Below are positions 13,891 through 20,260 of a stretch of 20,260 nucleotides of DNA, one piece after another. How positions within the stretch are numbered: position 1 is the first letter of the stretch; the number at the start of each line of letters is the position of its first letter. Below the pieces are notes generated by a model. The model saw nothing but the letters and a program-made list of their open reading frames with translations. It searched no databases and was not told the origin of the DNA. A program made the position numbers and the translations under genes. This DNA comes from DATKMG01 sp035541995 (lineage in GTDB: Bacteria; Acidobacteriota; Terriglobia; Versatilivoradales; Versatilivoraceae): assembly GCA_035541995.1 (NCBI GenBank), contig DATKMG010000038.1:1-20260 (forward strand), given 5' to 3'.

Positions 13891-14384
13891 CAAACCATTT
13901 TTTGGTACCCGGGGCCACTCAACACGGGACTCCCGGCTTTTCGGAGTCGAAGAAGCAGCAGGGATTTACGCTAATTGAGACATTGATATCCCTGGTGATT
14001 CTGGCTTTTGGCCTTCTCTCCATTGCCTCCTTGATCAGTTATTCCGTGGCGGCGAATTACGAGAACCGGGTCGATATGATAGGAACTTCTCTGGCGGTCC
14101 AGATGATGGAACAGTTAAAGGCTCAACCGGTCATTACCCTGCCTGACGGTGGCTGTGCGCTGGATGCTTTGGGAAACATCGACTATTTGCAGGCACCAGT
14201 AACCAATTATTTCCAGATCGTGCCCGGAATGAACAATCAGACTTATGACGTCCGTTGGAACGTCAGCACCTCTAATGGTTTGAGGAAGATTGTGGTCGCG
14301 GCCGGACGAGTGGGAGGGACCAATCGTGCTTTCATGTCCAACATTCTGAAACCGGTCAACATCAAGTGCTTAAAGCAAAGGTAA
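13881..14384 (+). CDS. PilV-like minor pilin
   Basis: The 167-residue prepilin has a long polar leader of 28 residues, cleavage after G28, then F-T-L-I-E33 and a hydrophobic helix ending near residue 55 (SLISYSVAANYENR). Cys-containing and aromatic segments follow (GGCALDALGNIDYL, then TYDVRWNVSTSNGLRKIVVAAG). The layout, length and second position in the operon match type IV pilus modification protein PilV. The GTG start has AGGGGA five bases upstream; the ATG two codons later overlaps the previous stop in an ATGA arrangement and is nearly as likely. The overlap implies translational coupling with the FimT-like gene. Confidence 0.85.
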   Translation: MAMTNHFLVPGATQHGTPGFSESKKQQGFTLIETLISLVILAFGLLSIASLISYSVAANYENRVDMIGTSLAVQMMEQLKAQPVITLPDGGCALDALGNIDYLQAPVTNYFQIVPGMNNQTYDVRWNVSTSNGLRKIVVAAGRVGGTNRAFMSNILKPVNIKCLKQR

Positions 14385-14495
14385 GGGAAGGGACAGTTTC
14401 GAGGAAGGCGCTATCGGGAATTGAGAGGCAGGCGGACTGAGATTGACACAATGGGGTTCAGCTCTGCTCCATTTACGGGACAACCTCCCAGAGTT

Positions 14496-15188
14496 ATGAC
14501 CACCAAGATGCCATTCAGAATCGATAACTCACGATCAAACCGCTATGATAACAGTTTAGTGTGGCCCGATTCCAGAGGGTTTACCTTAATTGAACTATTG
14601 ATCACGACCTTGGTCCTGAGCGTCATTCTAGGATCGGTCCTGGCCCTCTCAAATCAGGGGCAAGGCAGAAAGGAGTTTCAAGAAGACCTGCTGGCTGTGC
14701 AACAAGGTTTGCGGGAAGCCACCGATCAGATGTATCGCGACATGCGAATGGGGGGATATCCACAGCCAAGTATATTCGACATAGCCACGGGGTGGACAGC
14801 CGCAAACTCCAACCGAATTGCCCTGGGATTCAGGTCAATCAACAGTACCGATCTGCAGTTCGAGGGAGACATTGATAATGACGGGATCGTGGAAGTCGTT
14901 GAGTACAGTCTAAACGGAACAACCTTACAGAGGAGTGAGGTCGAGAAGAACGCTGACGGTTCTGTTCCGTCTCCCAATTTCCAGATTCTGGCCGAAAACG
15001 TCACAAATTTGAATTTCACCTATTACACATGGACTGGCGGTGCCTGGTCCACTGCCGGTGTGACACTGTCAAATGTCAAGAGGGTTGACATTTCGCTGAC
15101 TCTACGGACGTCAGTCATGGATCCGGCCCGGTTACAATATGCGAATCTGACTATGCAGATCAGCGTCATCCCGCGAAACCTGGAATAG
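14496..15188 (+). CDS. PilW-like minor pilin
   Basis: The prepilin motif is G28|F-T-L-I-E33 followed by a hydrophobic helix (about 34-54), then QEDLLAVQQGLREATDQMYRDMRMGGYPQPS, which is typical of PilW proteins. A DIDNDGIVEVVEYSLNG segment and a C-terminal RVDISLTLRTSV complete the 230 residues. An acidic D-N-D-G turn could bind calcium, which is speculative. The start is uncertain: ATG 14496 gives a 28-residue leader like the PilV gene, ATG 14451 and TTG 14421 are also in frame, and none has a strong ribosome site. It lies third in the minor pilin operon and would join the priming complex with the PilV- and PilX-like products. Confidence 0.83.
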   Translation: MTTKMPFRIDNSRSNRYDNSLVWPDSRGFTLIELLITTLVLSVILGSVLALSNQGQGRKEFQEDLLAVQQGLREATDQMYRDMRMGGYPQPSIFDIATGWTAANSNRIALGFRSINSTDLQFEGDIDNDGIVEVVEYSLNGTTLQRSEVEKNADGSVPSPNFQILAENVTNLNFTYYTWTGGAWSTAGVTLSNVKRVDISLTLRTSVMDPARLQYANLTMQISVIPRNLE

Positions 15189-15263
15189 AGGCTCGAACTC
15201 GGCGACGGTTCAGCTACGTCACCCCAATGTGGTGATCAGGTAGGCTCCAAAACTAAAGCGCGA

Positions 15264-16643
15264 ATGGAAAACAAGAAGCACCCTGTAATCAATAAAACTC
15301 AAAACCAACAAGGGATGGCCCTGATCATGACCCTCTTCGTCCTGGCTATTTTGAGCCTGCTGGGGTTGGGGCTAATCACGAGTTCGAGTCTGGAGACTCG
15401 CATTAATAGTAACAGCCGGTCAGCCTACCCGGCTTATTACGCTGCGGAAGCAGGGCTTGAGGAAGCGACCTACCGCCTCAATGGAACTGCGGTCAATCCC
15501 ATCAACTTGGCATTTCTAGACTCCCCGTCCAAGGTGGTTTATTTACGTCAAAGCGCCGGTATCGATCCCACAAACTCCTCAGCGGCATACTACGACAACG
15601 AGTTTGCAGGCTCGAATTTCACGACGATCAATTACATTCCTTCCAATCAGACGTCCAATCCGATCCCTTACCAGTGGGTGAAGATTTCCATGAAGACCAA
15701 GCGTCTTTCCGGGCAGGACGTGGATAATACCGGCCTCACTACAAACCCCGACGCTCCGGTTTACTTCGACGGGGCTCAATACCTTCCCGTCAACTTTCCT
15801 TTGAAGATGGGTTTCCCTGTTTACCAAGTCACCTCATTCTCGATGACTCCTGAGGGAGCAACCTGCAAAGTTCGTCGGGAAATTGCGAGTGCTGCTTTTC
15901 TGGGGCTGCCAGGCGCGTTGTTCCTGAACGGGCCGACCCCAGTCTTCAGCGGGTCCACACCCTTCTCCGTCATCGGACTTGATTCAGCCGGTGGTGCTGA
16001 CCGGCATGCAGTTGGGGTCTTGTCCGCAACGGACGTGCCTACAGTAATATCGGAGTTGCCGCCGGGAGGTCTCTATATGGGATTAGGTTCACTGCCCCTC
16101 CCTCCGCCCTACCCACCTCCTCCGCCCCCGCCGCCGGATGTCTGGGACAGCTCGCTCATGAACCCAACCATGTACACTACGCCGCAAGGACTGGAGGGAA
16201 TGCTCAACCAGATTGCCTCTAATGCTTCGGCCACTTACCCGCCTGGCACTACAACCTGCAGCGGCGCAAATTGCTGGGGAACGCCGATGAATCCCGTGAT
16301 TAATGTGTTCGATGGGGATTGTGATTTCGGTGGTAATTCAGGTGCCGGCGTTCTGGTGGTTCGCGGGAATCTTCAGATGTTGGGTTCCGGATCTTTCGAT
16401 GGGCTGATTCTGGTTGTCGGGCAAGGAGTTATGACAGTTACCAGTAATGGTAGTGGCAGCATTAACGGAGGGGTGTTTGTTGCCAAGACCCGGGACCTCA
16501 GCGGGAACCAGCTTCCGAACTTGGGAGTTCCCAATGTCACTTGGGCTGGGGGTCCAAACATCCAATATAACAGTTTCAATATTAATCGAATTTTCGTCAA
16601 CAGTGGCTATCTCAAACTAGCCTACAAAGAACTGCCCTTCTAA
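15264..16643 (+). CDS. PilX/GspK-like minor pilin with long repetitive C-terminal domain
   Basis: The 459-residue product begins with a PilX N-terminal domain: leader to G17, then M-A-L-I-M22. The +5 Glu is absent, as in many PilX and GspK proteins that sit at the tip. The helix continues to SSSLETRINSNSRSAYPAYYAAEAGLEEA (about 41-69), the classical PilX motif. A proline tract lies near residues 275-292 (PPPYPPPPPPPP). The C-terminal part (about 350-440) has short glycine, valine and serine-rich strands, such as GAGVLVVRGNLQMLGSGSF and GSGSINGGVFVAKTRDL, suggesting a right-handed beta-helix or bactofilin-like stack. PilX is usually about 200 residues, so the extra domain is notable; acidobacterial relatives share it as I remember them. 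No PilY1-type gene follows, and the next gene is convergent. Confidence 0.82.
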   Translation: MENKKHPVINKTQNQQGMALIMTLFVLAILSLLGLGLITSSSLETRINSNSRSAYPAYYAAEAGLEEATYRLNGTAVNPINLAFLDSPSKVVYLRQSAGIDPTNSSAAYYDNEFAGSNFTTINYIPSNQTSNPIPYQWVKISMKTKRLSGQDVDNTGLTTNPDAPVYFDGAQYLPVNFPLKMGFPVYQVTSFSMTPEGATCKVRREIASAAFLGLPGALFLNGPTPVFSGSTPFSVIGLDSAGGADRHAVGVLSATDVPTVISELPPGGLYMGLGSLPLPPPYPPPPPPPPDVWDSSLMNPTMYTTPQGLEGMLNQIASNASATYPPGTTTCSGANCWGTPMNPVINVFDGDCDFGGNSGAGVLVVRGNLQMLGSGSFDGLILVVGQGVMTVTSNGSGSINGGVFVAKTRDLSGNQLPNLGVPNVTWAGGPNIQYNSFNINRIFVNSGYLKLAYKELPF

Positions 16644-16679
16644 GAGCTTTCTTAATTCCGGAAGGTATCGCCTGAGACC

Positions 16680-17375
16680 TTAGCCATCATTCCTCACCTC
16701 CAATGCTTCATGCTGCCGAAGGATTTCAACTGCGTACGAGTGATTGTTTGCCTCAGCCATTTGAATGGGAGTCCTCCCATCCTCGCTCGTCGCACTACGA
16801 TCAGCTCCATGCGAAAGCAAAAGCTTCAGCAGTTCGGCATTCCCGCTGGCAGCAGCTTGATGTAGCGGAGTCCAGCCTGCCTGTTGCCTGGCGTTGACCT
16901 GGGCCCCATGGTCCAGTAAGTCTTTGGAAATTGCCACGGCCGCTACTGAGTCCTTTTGGGCTGCCGCACTATGGAGAGGCATGACCTTTGTAGCATTCCG
17001 GGCAGAGATATTCGGGTCGGCCCCGTGCTCCAGCAACCAATTCACTACCTTCGTGTGACCAAAGTACGCTGCCAGAGCCAGAGGGGTAAAACCGTCCGGC
17101 GAAAATGGATCTAGTGTGGCAGGGTCATCTTGGCTCAAGCTCTCCACACGATCCAGCCGGCCCAAGGCGGTCGCTTCGTGGATATTGAGCTCTGTGACCC
17201 TATCGACCAGGAAATCAACAACTCGTTCCTGGTTATAATAGACTGCCAGCATCAGGCTGGAAACACCCTGTTCCGTCCTGACTCCAATCAATGATGGATC
17301 TGTGCGAAGAAGATCCTCTAGCTTCGCGAGATCTCCGCTTTTGATACTTTCCAGGAATTCTTGTTCCTTGTTCAT
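16680..17375 (-). CDS. Ankyrin-repeat protein
   Basis: The 231-residue protein consists almost wholly of ankyrin repeats. The best are near 96-124 (GFTPLALAAYFGHTKVVNWLLEHGADPN), 131-162 (MPLHSAAAQ ... LLDHGAQVNAR) and 167-195 (GWTPLHQAAASGNAELLKLLLSHGADR), with less regular ones before residue 90 and a capping one to about 220. There is no signal peptide or membrane segment, so it is cytoplasmic. Ankyrin repeats mediate protein binding; the partner is unknown. I chose ATG 17375 with AGAAGG at normal spacing; the frame extends 13 codons further. It is the last gene of the TPR-rnc-lepB-unknown set, 58 bases after its neighbour. Confidence 0.9.
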   Translation of the reverse strand: MNKEQEFLESIKSGDLAKLEDLLRTDPSLIGVRTEQGVSSLMLAVYYNQERVVDFLVDRVTELNIHEATALGRLDRVESLSQDDPATLDPFSPDGFTPLALAAYFGHTKVVNWLLEHGADPNISARNATKVMPLHSAAAQKDSVAAVAISKDLLDHGAQVNARQQAGWTPLHQAAASGNAELLKLLLSHGADRSATSEDGRTPIQMAEANNHSYAVEILRQHEALEVRNDG

Positions 17376-17433
17376 GGGTGTCCTTCTCTGTAGTACCTTG
17401 GACCAATGGGGCAACTTCAGTGATGGTGCAGTG

Positions 17434-18114
17434 TTATTTCCAACCCGGCTTTAACCAATGCCTTTTGTAGATAGCGAGTTTCCCTTGGACGCACTCGATC
17501 TTGTCGATTCCATATGGTAATGCAAAGGTTTTGTCGGGAGCGGCATCGGGATACTTCGGTACCAGATACTTCTTGACCAAGAGATCAACCAATGGCCGGG
17601 GAATCTCAGTGTGATCCAGGCTGAATCCGAGAATCTCATAGCTTCCCTCTCCATTTTTGGCAGTCAACTTTCCAGCCAGCTCTACTTCATGGACGCCGGT
17701 GAACAGCGAACTCATCACAGTCACTTTTCCGGCTTTGATCCCGTCCTGCAAGTCTTCAAAGTTGATTCTGGCCTCAGCCCGGATAGCATTGTCCAAAATG
17801 TGGACTCGAACTTCGTCCAGGCCCTTTGGGTAAAATGTAGAGACCTGATATCGAAGGTAGGAATTAATTTCCTTGTCGGAAAACCCAACAATTCGTCCAG
17901 AGGATTCCGGGGATGGAGAGGTGAGGTCCGTTAATTTCCGAGCCGCCTCGCGGGCCGCTGTTTGACTAACCTCAGTTGATTGGCGTCCGGGAATTTGCAA
18001 TCGACTGTAAAGCAGGAAACTCGCAGTACCCAATAGAACTCCCACAGAGGCGAGAATTAAAAATTTCTTTAGCAATCCAAAGCCCCCGAATCCTTCCAGG
18101 AAAACTGCGAGCAA
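17434..18114 (-). CDS. Membrane-anchored protein of unknown function
   Basis: The 226-residue protein has one N-terminal hydrophobic helix (about 15-36), then an extracytoplasmic domain. That domain contains FSDKEINSYLRYQVSTFYPKGLDEVRVHI, the strand-rich NAIRAEARINFEDLQDGIKAGKVTVMSSLFTGVHEVELAGKL, and a C-terminal YGIDKIECVQGKLAIYKR. The alternating strands and the final 'I..I.....G.L.IY' element resemble single-anchor periplasmic beta-rich proteins, possibly lipid-binding types, but I do not recognise a named family. TTG 18114 lies 28 bases after the lepB stop; a second TTG at 18075, giving MLKKFLILASVG, is an equally natural start. It is co-transcribed with lepB. Confidence 0.7.
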   Translation of the reverse strand: MLAVFLEGFGGFGLLKKFLILASVGVLLGTASFLLYSRLQIPGRQSTEVSQTAAREAARKLTDLTSPSPESSGRIVGFSDKEINSYLRYQVSTFYPKGLDEVRVHILDNAIRAEARINFEDLQDGIKAGKVTVMSSLFTGVHEVELAGKLTAKNGEGSYEILGFSLDHTEIPRPLVDLLVKKYLVPKYPDAAPDKTFALPYGIDKIECVQGKLAIYKRHWLKPGWK

Positions 18115-18141
18115 TTCACTGACAGTCAGCCGGCAATCTCA

Positions 18142-18900
18142 TTAGCGGACGAGCATGAACGTTCGGTTCCAGCGGGTTTTTCTGAGAAAGTTTATAACCA
18201 CATCGGCATATTGCAGAATTCGATCCAACAGGGAAGTGTGCAAATGCTCAGTAGGATCCGTTTCAAATGACCAGTAGATCACCACCGCTCTGCCCAGAAT
18301 GTTCTTCCGTGGGACAAAGCCCCAGTAGCGGCTGTCTGCGCTGTTGTCCCGGTTGTCTCCCATCGCAAAGTAATATCCGGGCGGCACAACGATCTCATCG
18401 CCCTGCATGAAATCTCTGTAGTAGAAATAGCTGTCGAAGACATCACGGTTTTGCTGGTAATCGGCAAAGCGGCTCAACTGCTGTTTAGTTATCGGAAAGC
18501 TATCACGGATAGGAAGATTAGTATGACCGACGTCCTTGTGAAAAATGTAAGGCTCTTCCTTCTCCTTCCCGGCAAAATAAAGCTTCTGGTCAACTATGCG
18601 AATGCGGTCTCCAGGAAGGCCAATGGCCCGCTTCACATAACTCTTGGAAAGATCTAGTGGATACTTGAAAACGATCACATCCCCCCGACGAACCTCGCGA
18701 AAAGGCAGTACCCGGCAAAGCCATGTATCGGGCTTCCCGAACATGAACTTGTTGACAAGGAGATGATCTCCCACCAACAAGTTGTCTTCCATTGACGGGG
18801 TCGGGATCTTATAGGCTTGGACGATAAAGGTCGTTCCGAATAATGCCAGGATTACGGTGACGACCAGGCTTTCGAAATATTCCCTTAGTGTCGACTGCAT
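18142..18900 (-). CDS. lepB: Signal peptidase I
   Basis: Signal peptidase I removes signal peptides from exported proteins on the outer face of the inner membrane. The 252-residue protein has one N-terminal membrane helix (about 10-29), the catalytic Ser in TPSMEDNLLVGDHLLVNKF (S36), the general-base Lys in SYVKRAIGLPGDRI (K90), and the conserved box GDNRDNSADSRYWGFVP (181-197). The insert between 115 and 170 is of moderate length. The Ser-Lys pair is intact. It follows rnc on the same strand by 121 bases; lepB-rnc proximity is common in bacteria, although the order is often reversed. Confidence 0.95.
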   Translation of the reverse strand: MQSTLREYFESLVVTVILALFGTTFIVQAYKIPTPSMEDNLLVGDHLLVNKFMFGKPDTWLCRVLPFREVRRGDVIVFKYPLDLSKSYVKRAIGLPGDRIRIVDQKLYFAGKEKEEPYIFHKDVGHTNLPIRDSFPITKQQLSRFADYQQNRDVFDSYFYYRDFMQGDEIVVPPGYYFAMGDNRDNSADSRYWGFVPRKNILGRAVVIYWSFETDPTEHLHTSLLDRILQYADVVINFLRKTRWNRTFMLVR

Positions 18901-19021
18901 AACTCCTTCTCAGAATGTCCTCGCCGCTCGGCCGATCTGCCACCCCAGCCGCAAGGCTCGTCTCCCTGAAGCTAGACCCACTTCCTATTCAATCCGCTTC
19001 CCAAGGACTGTGAGCCGACCT

Positions 19022-19726
19022 TCAGCTGTCGGGTTCAAGCGATAAATCCAGGGCTAACTTTGCAGCTTCTTGTTCAGCACTCTTCTTTGTGTCGCCGTGG
19101 CCTTCCGCCAACTTCTTTCCCTGAAGCCTCAGCTCCACTGAAAAATGCTTCTTATGATCGGGCCCACATTCCTGAATGACAAGGTATTCGGCAGGCTGAA
19201 GATGCAACCCCTGCAGCTTCTCCTGCAACTGGGATTTGAAATCCTTCAAGTCAAATCTGCCATCCTTAATGGCATCAAAATCGCGGTCGAAACGTTTGGC
19301 GACAAACTCCCTAGCTCGGGTGATCCCACCGTCAAGGTAAACGGCCGCCACTACAGCTTCCAGGGCATTCACCAGCAATGCCGGCTTCTTCCTCCCCCCA
19401 CTCTTTTCTTCTCCCTTTCCAAGAAGGAGGTACTTGCCGAGTTGGAGATGGTCAGCAATCCGAAAGAGATTGGCTGAGCTTACCAGACAGGCCCGTACTT
19501 TTGAAAGTTCCCCTTCACTGAGATGACTGAACCGTTGAAATAACAAGTCGCTAATGAGGAAACCAAGTACCGAATCTCCCAGGAATTCCAACTGTTCATT
19601 ATCCGACGCCGCTTCGTTCACATTTTCGTTGGCTGCCGAACTATGGGTAAGCGCCCGTTCCAGCAAAACTGGTGAGTGAAACGTATAGCCGATAACTTGT
19701 TGAAACTGCTCCAAAGCCAAACTCAT
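19022..19726 (-). CDS. rnc: Ribonuclease III
   Basis: RNase III cleaves double-stranded RNA in rRNA precursors and in regulatory duplexes. From MSLALEQFQQ the product is 234 residues, the usual size. The nuclease domain carries the signature N43-E-Q-L-E-F-L-G-D51 with metal ligands at E44, E47 and D51, and the second pair region VNALEAVVAAVYLDGG, where the Glu (E123) is kept but the usual Asp is Asn120. The C-terminal double-stranded RNA-binding domain (about 161-230) shows DFKSQLQEKLQ and DTKKSAEQEAAKLALD. I chose this ATG by family length. The frame is open 35 codons upstream without family similarity, and a GAGGAGG there is too far from the ATG to help. It lies between the TPR gene and lepB. 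Confidence 0.92.
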   Translation of the reverse strand: MSLALEQFQQVIGYTFHSPVLLERALTHSSAANENVNEAASDNEQLEFLGDSVLGFLISDLLFQRFSHLSEGELSKVRACLVSSANLFRIADHLQLGKYLLLGKGEEKSGGRKKPALLVNALEAVVAAVYLDGGITRAREFVAKRFDRDFDAIKDGRFDLKDFKSQLQEKLQGLHLQPAEYLVIQECGPDHKKHFSVELRLQGKKLAEGHGDTKKSAEQEAAKLALDLSLEPDS

Positions 19727-19839
19727 GTCAAGTAGACGGCAAAAACCCTCCTCAGAGCGAAGTGAACGTGGAGATCTAATCGCAAGAACCGCACAACAGT
19801 GCCGGGTTACGGCCAAATCCTGCATGTACAACTTCGCCC

Positions 19840-20260
19840 CTATTCAGAGGGCGCGGGTTTATTCACGGCATGAAAAGGCTCCTTGAGGCCTCGTCGCGCC
19901 ACTTCCTGGGCATTGCGCGTATTGTCACCGAGATCGATCGCAGCCTGGTATTCGGATACTGCTTCTTTACGATTGCCTTCGACATCATGAAGCCGGGCCA
20001 AGTAAAGATGAGCCCAGACCTTGGTTGAAATTTCGCTGGAAGGGGACTGCAATGCTTTCTGAAAGAACTCACTGGCAGACTGGCGATCATTCTCAATCCC
20101 GGCCACGACTCCCAGCCCAAACCATGCCGCCCCATTGTTGGGATCATGATCATTGAGCACCTTCTGGTAGAGCCCCTTGGCCTTCTGTACTTGATTTTGA
20201 CCCAGGCTGCTATCGGCACTCTTCAGGAGCCTTTCTATCTCACTGGGAGCGGGGTGGGCG
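19840..20260 (-). CDS. TPR-repeat protein, partial (runs off the window)
   Basis: The minus-strand frame is open to the right edge with no start inside it, so only the C-terminal 139 residues are seen. TPR units are recognisable: AKGLYQKVLNDHDPNNGAAWFGLGVVAGIEND, then RQSASEFFQKALQSPSSEISTKVWAHLYLARLHDVEGN and RKEAVSEYQAAIDLGDNTRNAQ. These helix pairs mediate protein-protein contact. A hydrophilic tail ends in KPAPSE. No signal peptide can be judged. Upstream genes lie outside the window. About 110 bases separate its stop from the rnc start. Confidence 0.85.
   Translation of the reverse strand, partial: AHPAPSEIERLLKSADSSLGQNQVQKAKGLYQKVLNDHDPNNGAAWFGLGVVAGIENDRQSASEFFQKALQSPSSEISTKVWAHLYLARLHDVEGNRKEAVSEYQAAIDLGDNTRNAQEVARRGLKEPFHAVNKPAPSE

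Overview
The window is a stretch of bacterial chromosome with mid-range GC (roughly 50-53% by eye), about 20 protein genes and no rRNA or tRNA genes. I infer Acidobacteriota. The grounds are Tat-exported, sugar-linked Gfo/Idh/MocA and xylose-isomerase-like proteins, a PilX-like protein with a repetitive glycine/valine-rich C-terminus, a CNMP-DUF1003 protein, and many short extragenic palindromes. No marker gene fixes the taxonomy.

Layout. 1-405 is non-coding and rich in palindromes. 406-1295 (-) is an ECF sigma factor with a small zinc-finger anti-sigma factor. 1660-2304 (+) is a short CDF-type transporter with an unusual metal site. 2531-2620 (-) is a probable 29-residue membrane peptide. 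2895-2990 is the first copy of a 96-bp cloverleaf repeat. 3100-3327 (-) is a 75-residue hydrophobic protein. 3463-5763 (+) is a two-gene operon: an M48/Ste24-type membrane protease and a CNMP-DUF1003 membrane protein. 5858-8306 (-) is a two-gene operon: an alanine-dehydrogenase-like enzyme lacking the usual catalytic His, then an acetyl-CoA hydrolase/4-hydroxybutyrate CoA-transferase-like enzyme. 8447-8530 is a GC-rich repeat. 8709-9386 (-) is membrane-anchored MsrA. 9474-9569 is the second cloverleaf copy. 9638-10294 (-) is an exported nitroreductase-fold protein. 10371-10577 is a decayed 3' fragment of a glycogen-debranching enzyme gene. 10694-12956 (-) is a sugar isomerase-like and a Gfo/Idh/MocA gene, both with Tat signals. 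13324-16643 (+) is a minor-pilin operon (FimT/GspH-, PilV-, PilW- and PilX-like). 16680-20260 (-) reads TPR protein (cut by the window edge), rnc, lepB, an unknown membrane-anchored protein, and an ankyrin-repeat protein.

How the genes may work together. The pilin cluster encodes the minor-pilin set that primes type IV pili, but no PilY1-type tip gene follows it. The TPR-rnc-lepB-unknown-ankyrin run looks like one transcription unit around RNA processing and protein export. MsrA at the membrane, the ECF/zinc-finger pair and the nitroreductase could belong to envelope or redox stress handling; that link is inference.

The most unusual signal is the pair of 96-bp repeats (2895-2990 and 9474-9569). 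Each folds on paper into a closing stem plus three hairpins with no unpaired junction bases. The first and third hairpins share a CCACGA/TCGTGG core, so the element can also refold by branch migration into one long hairpin. Differences between the copies fall mainly in loops or keep G-U pairing.
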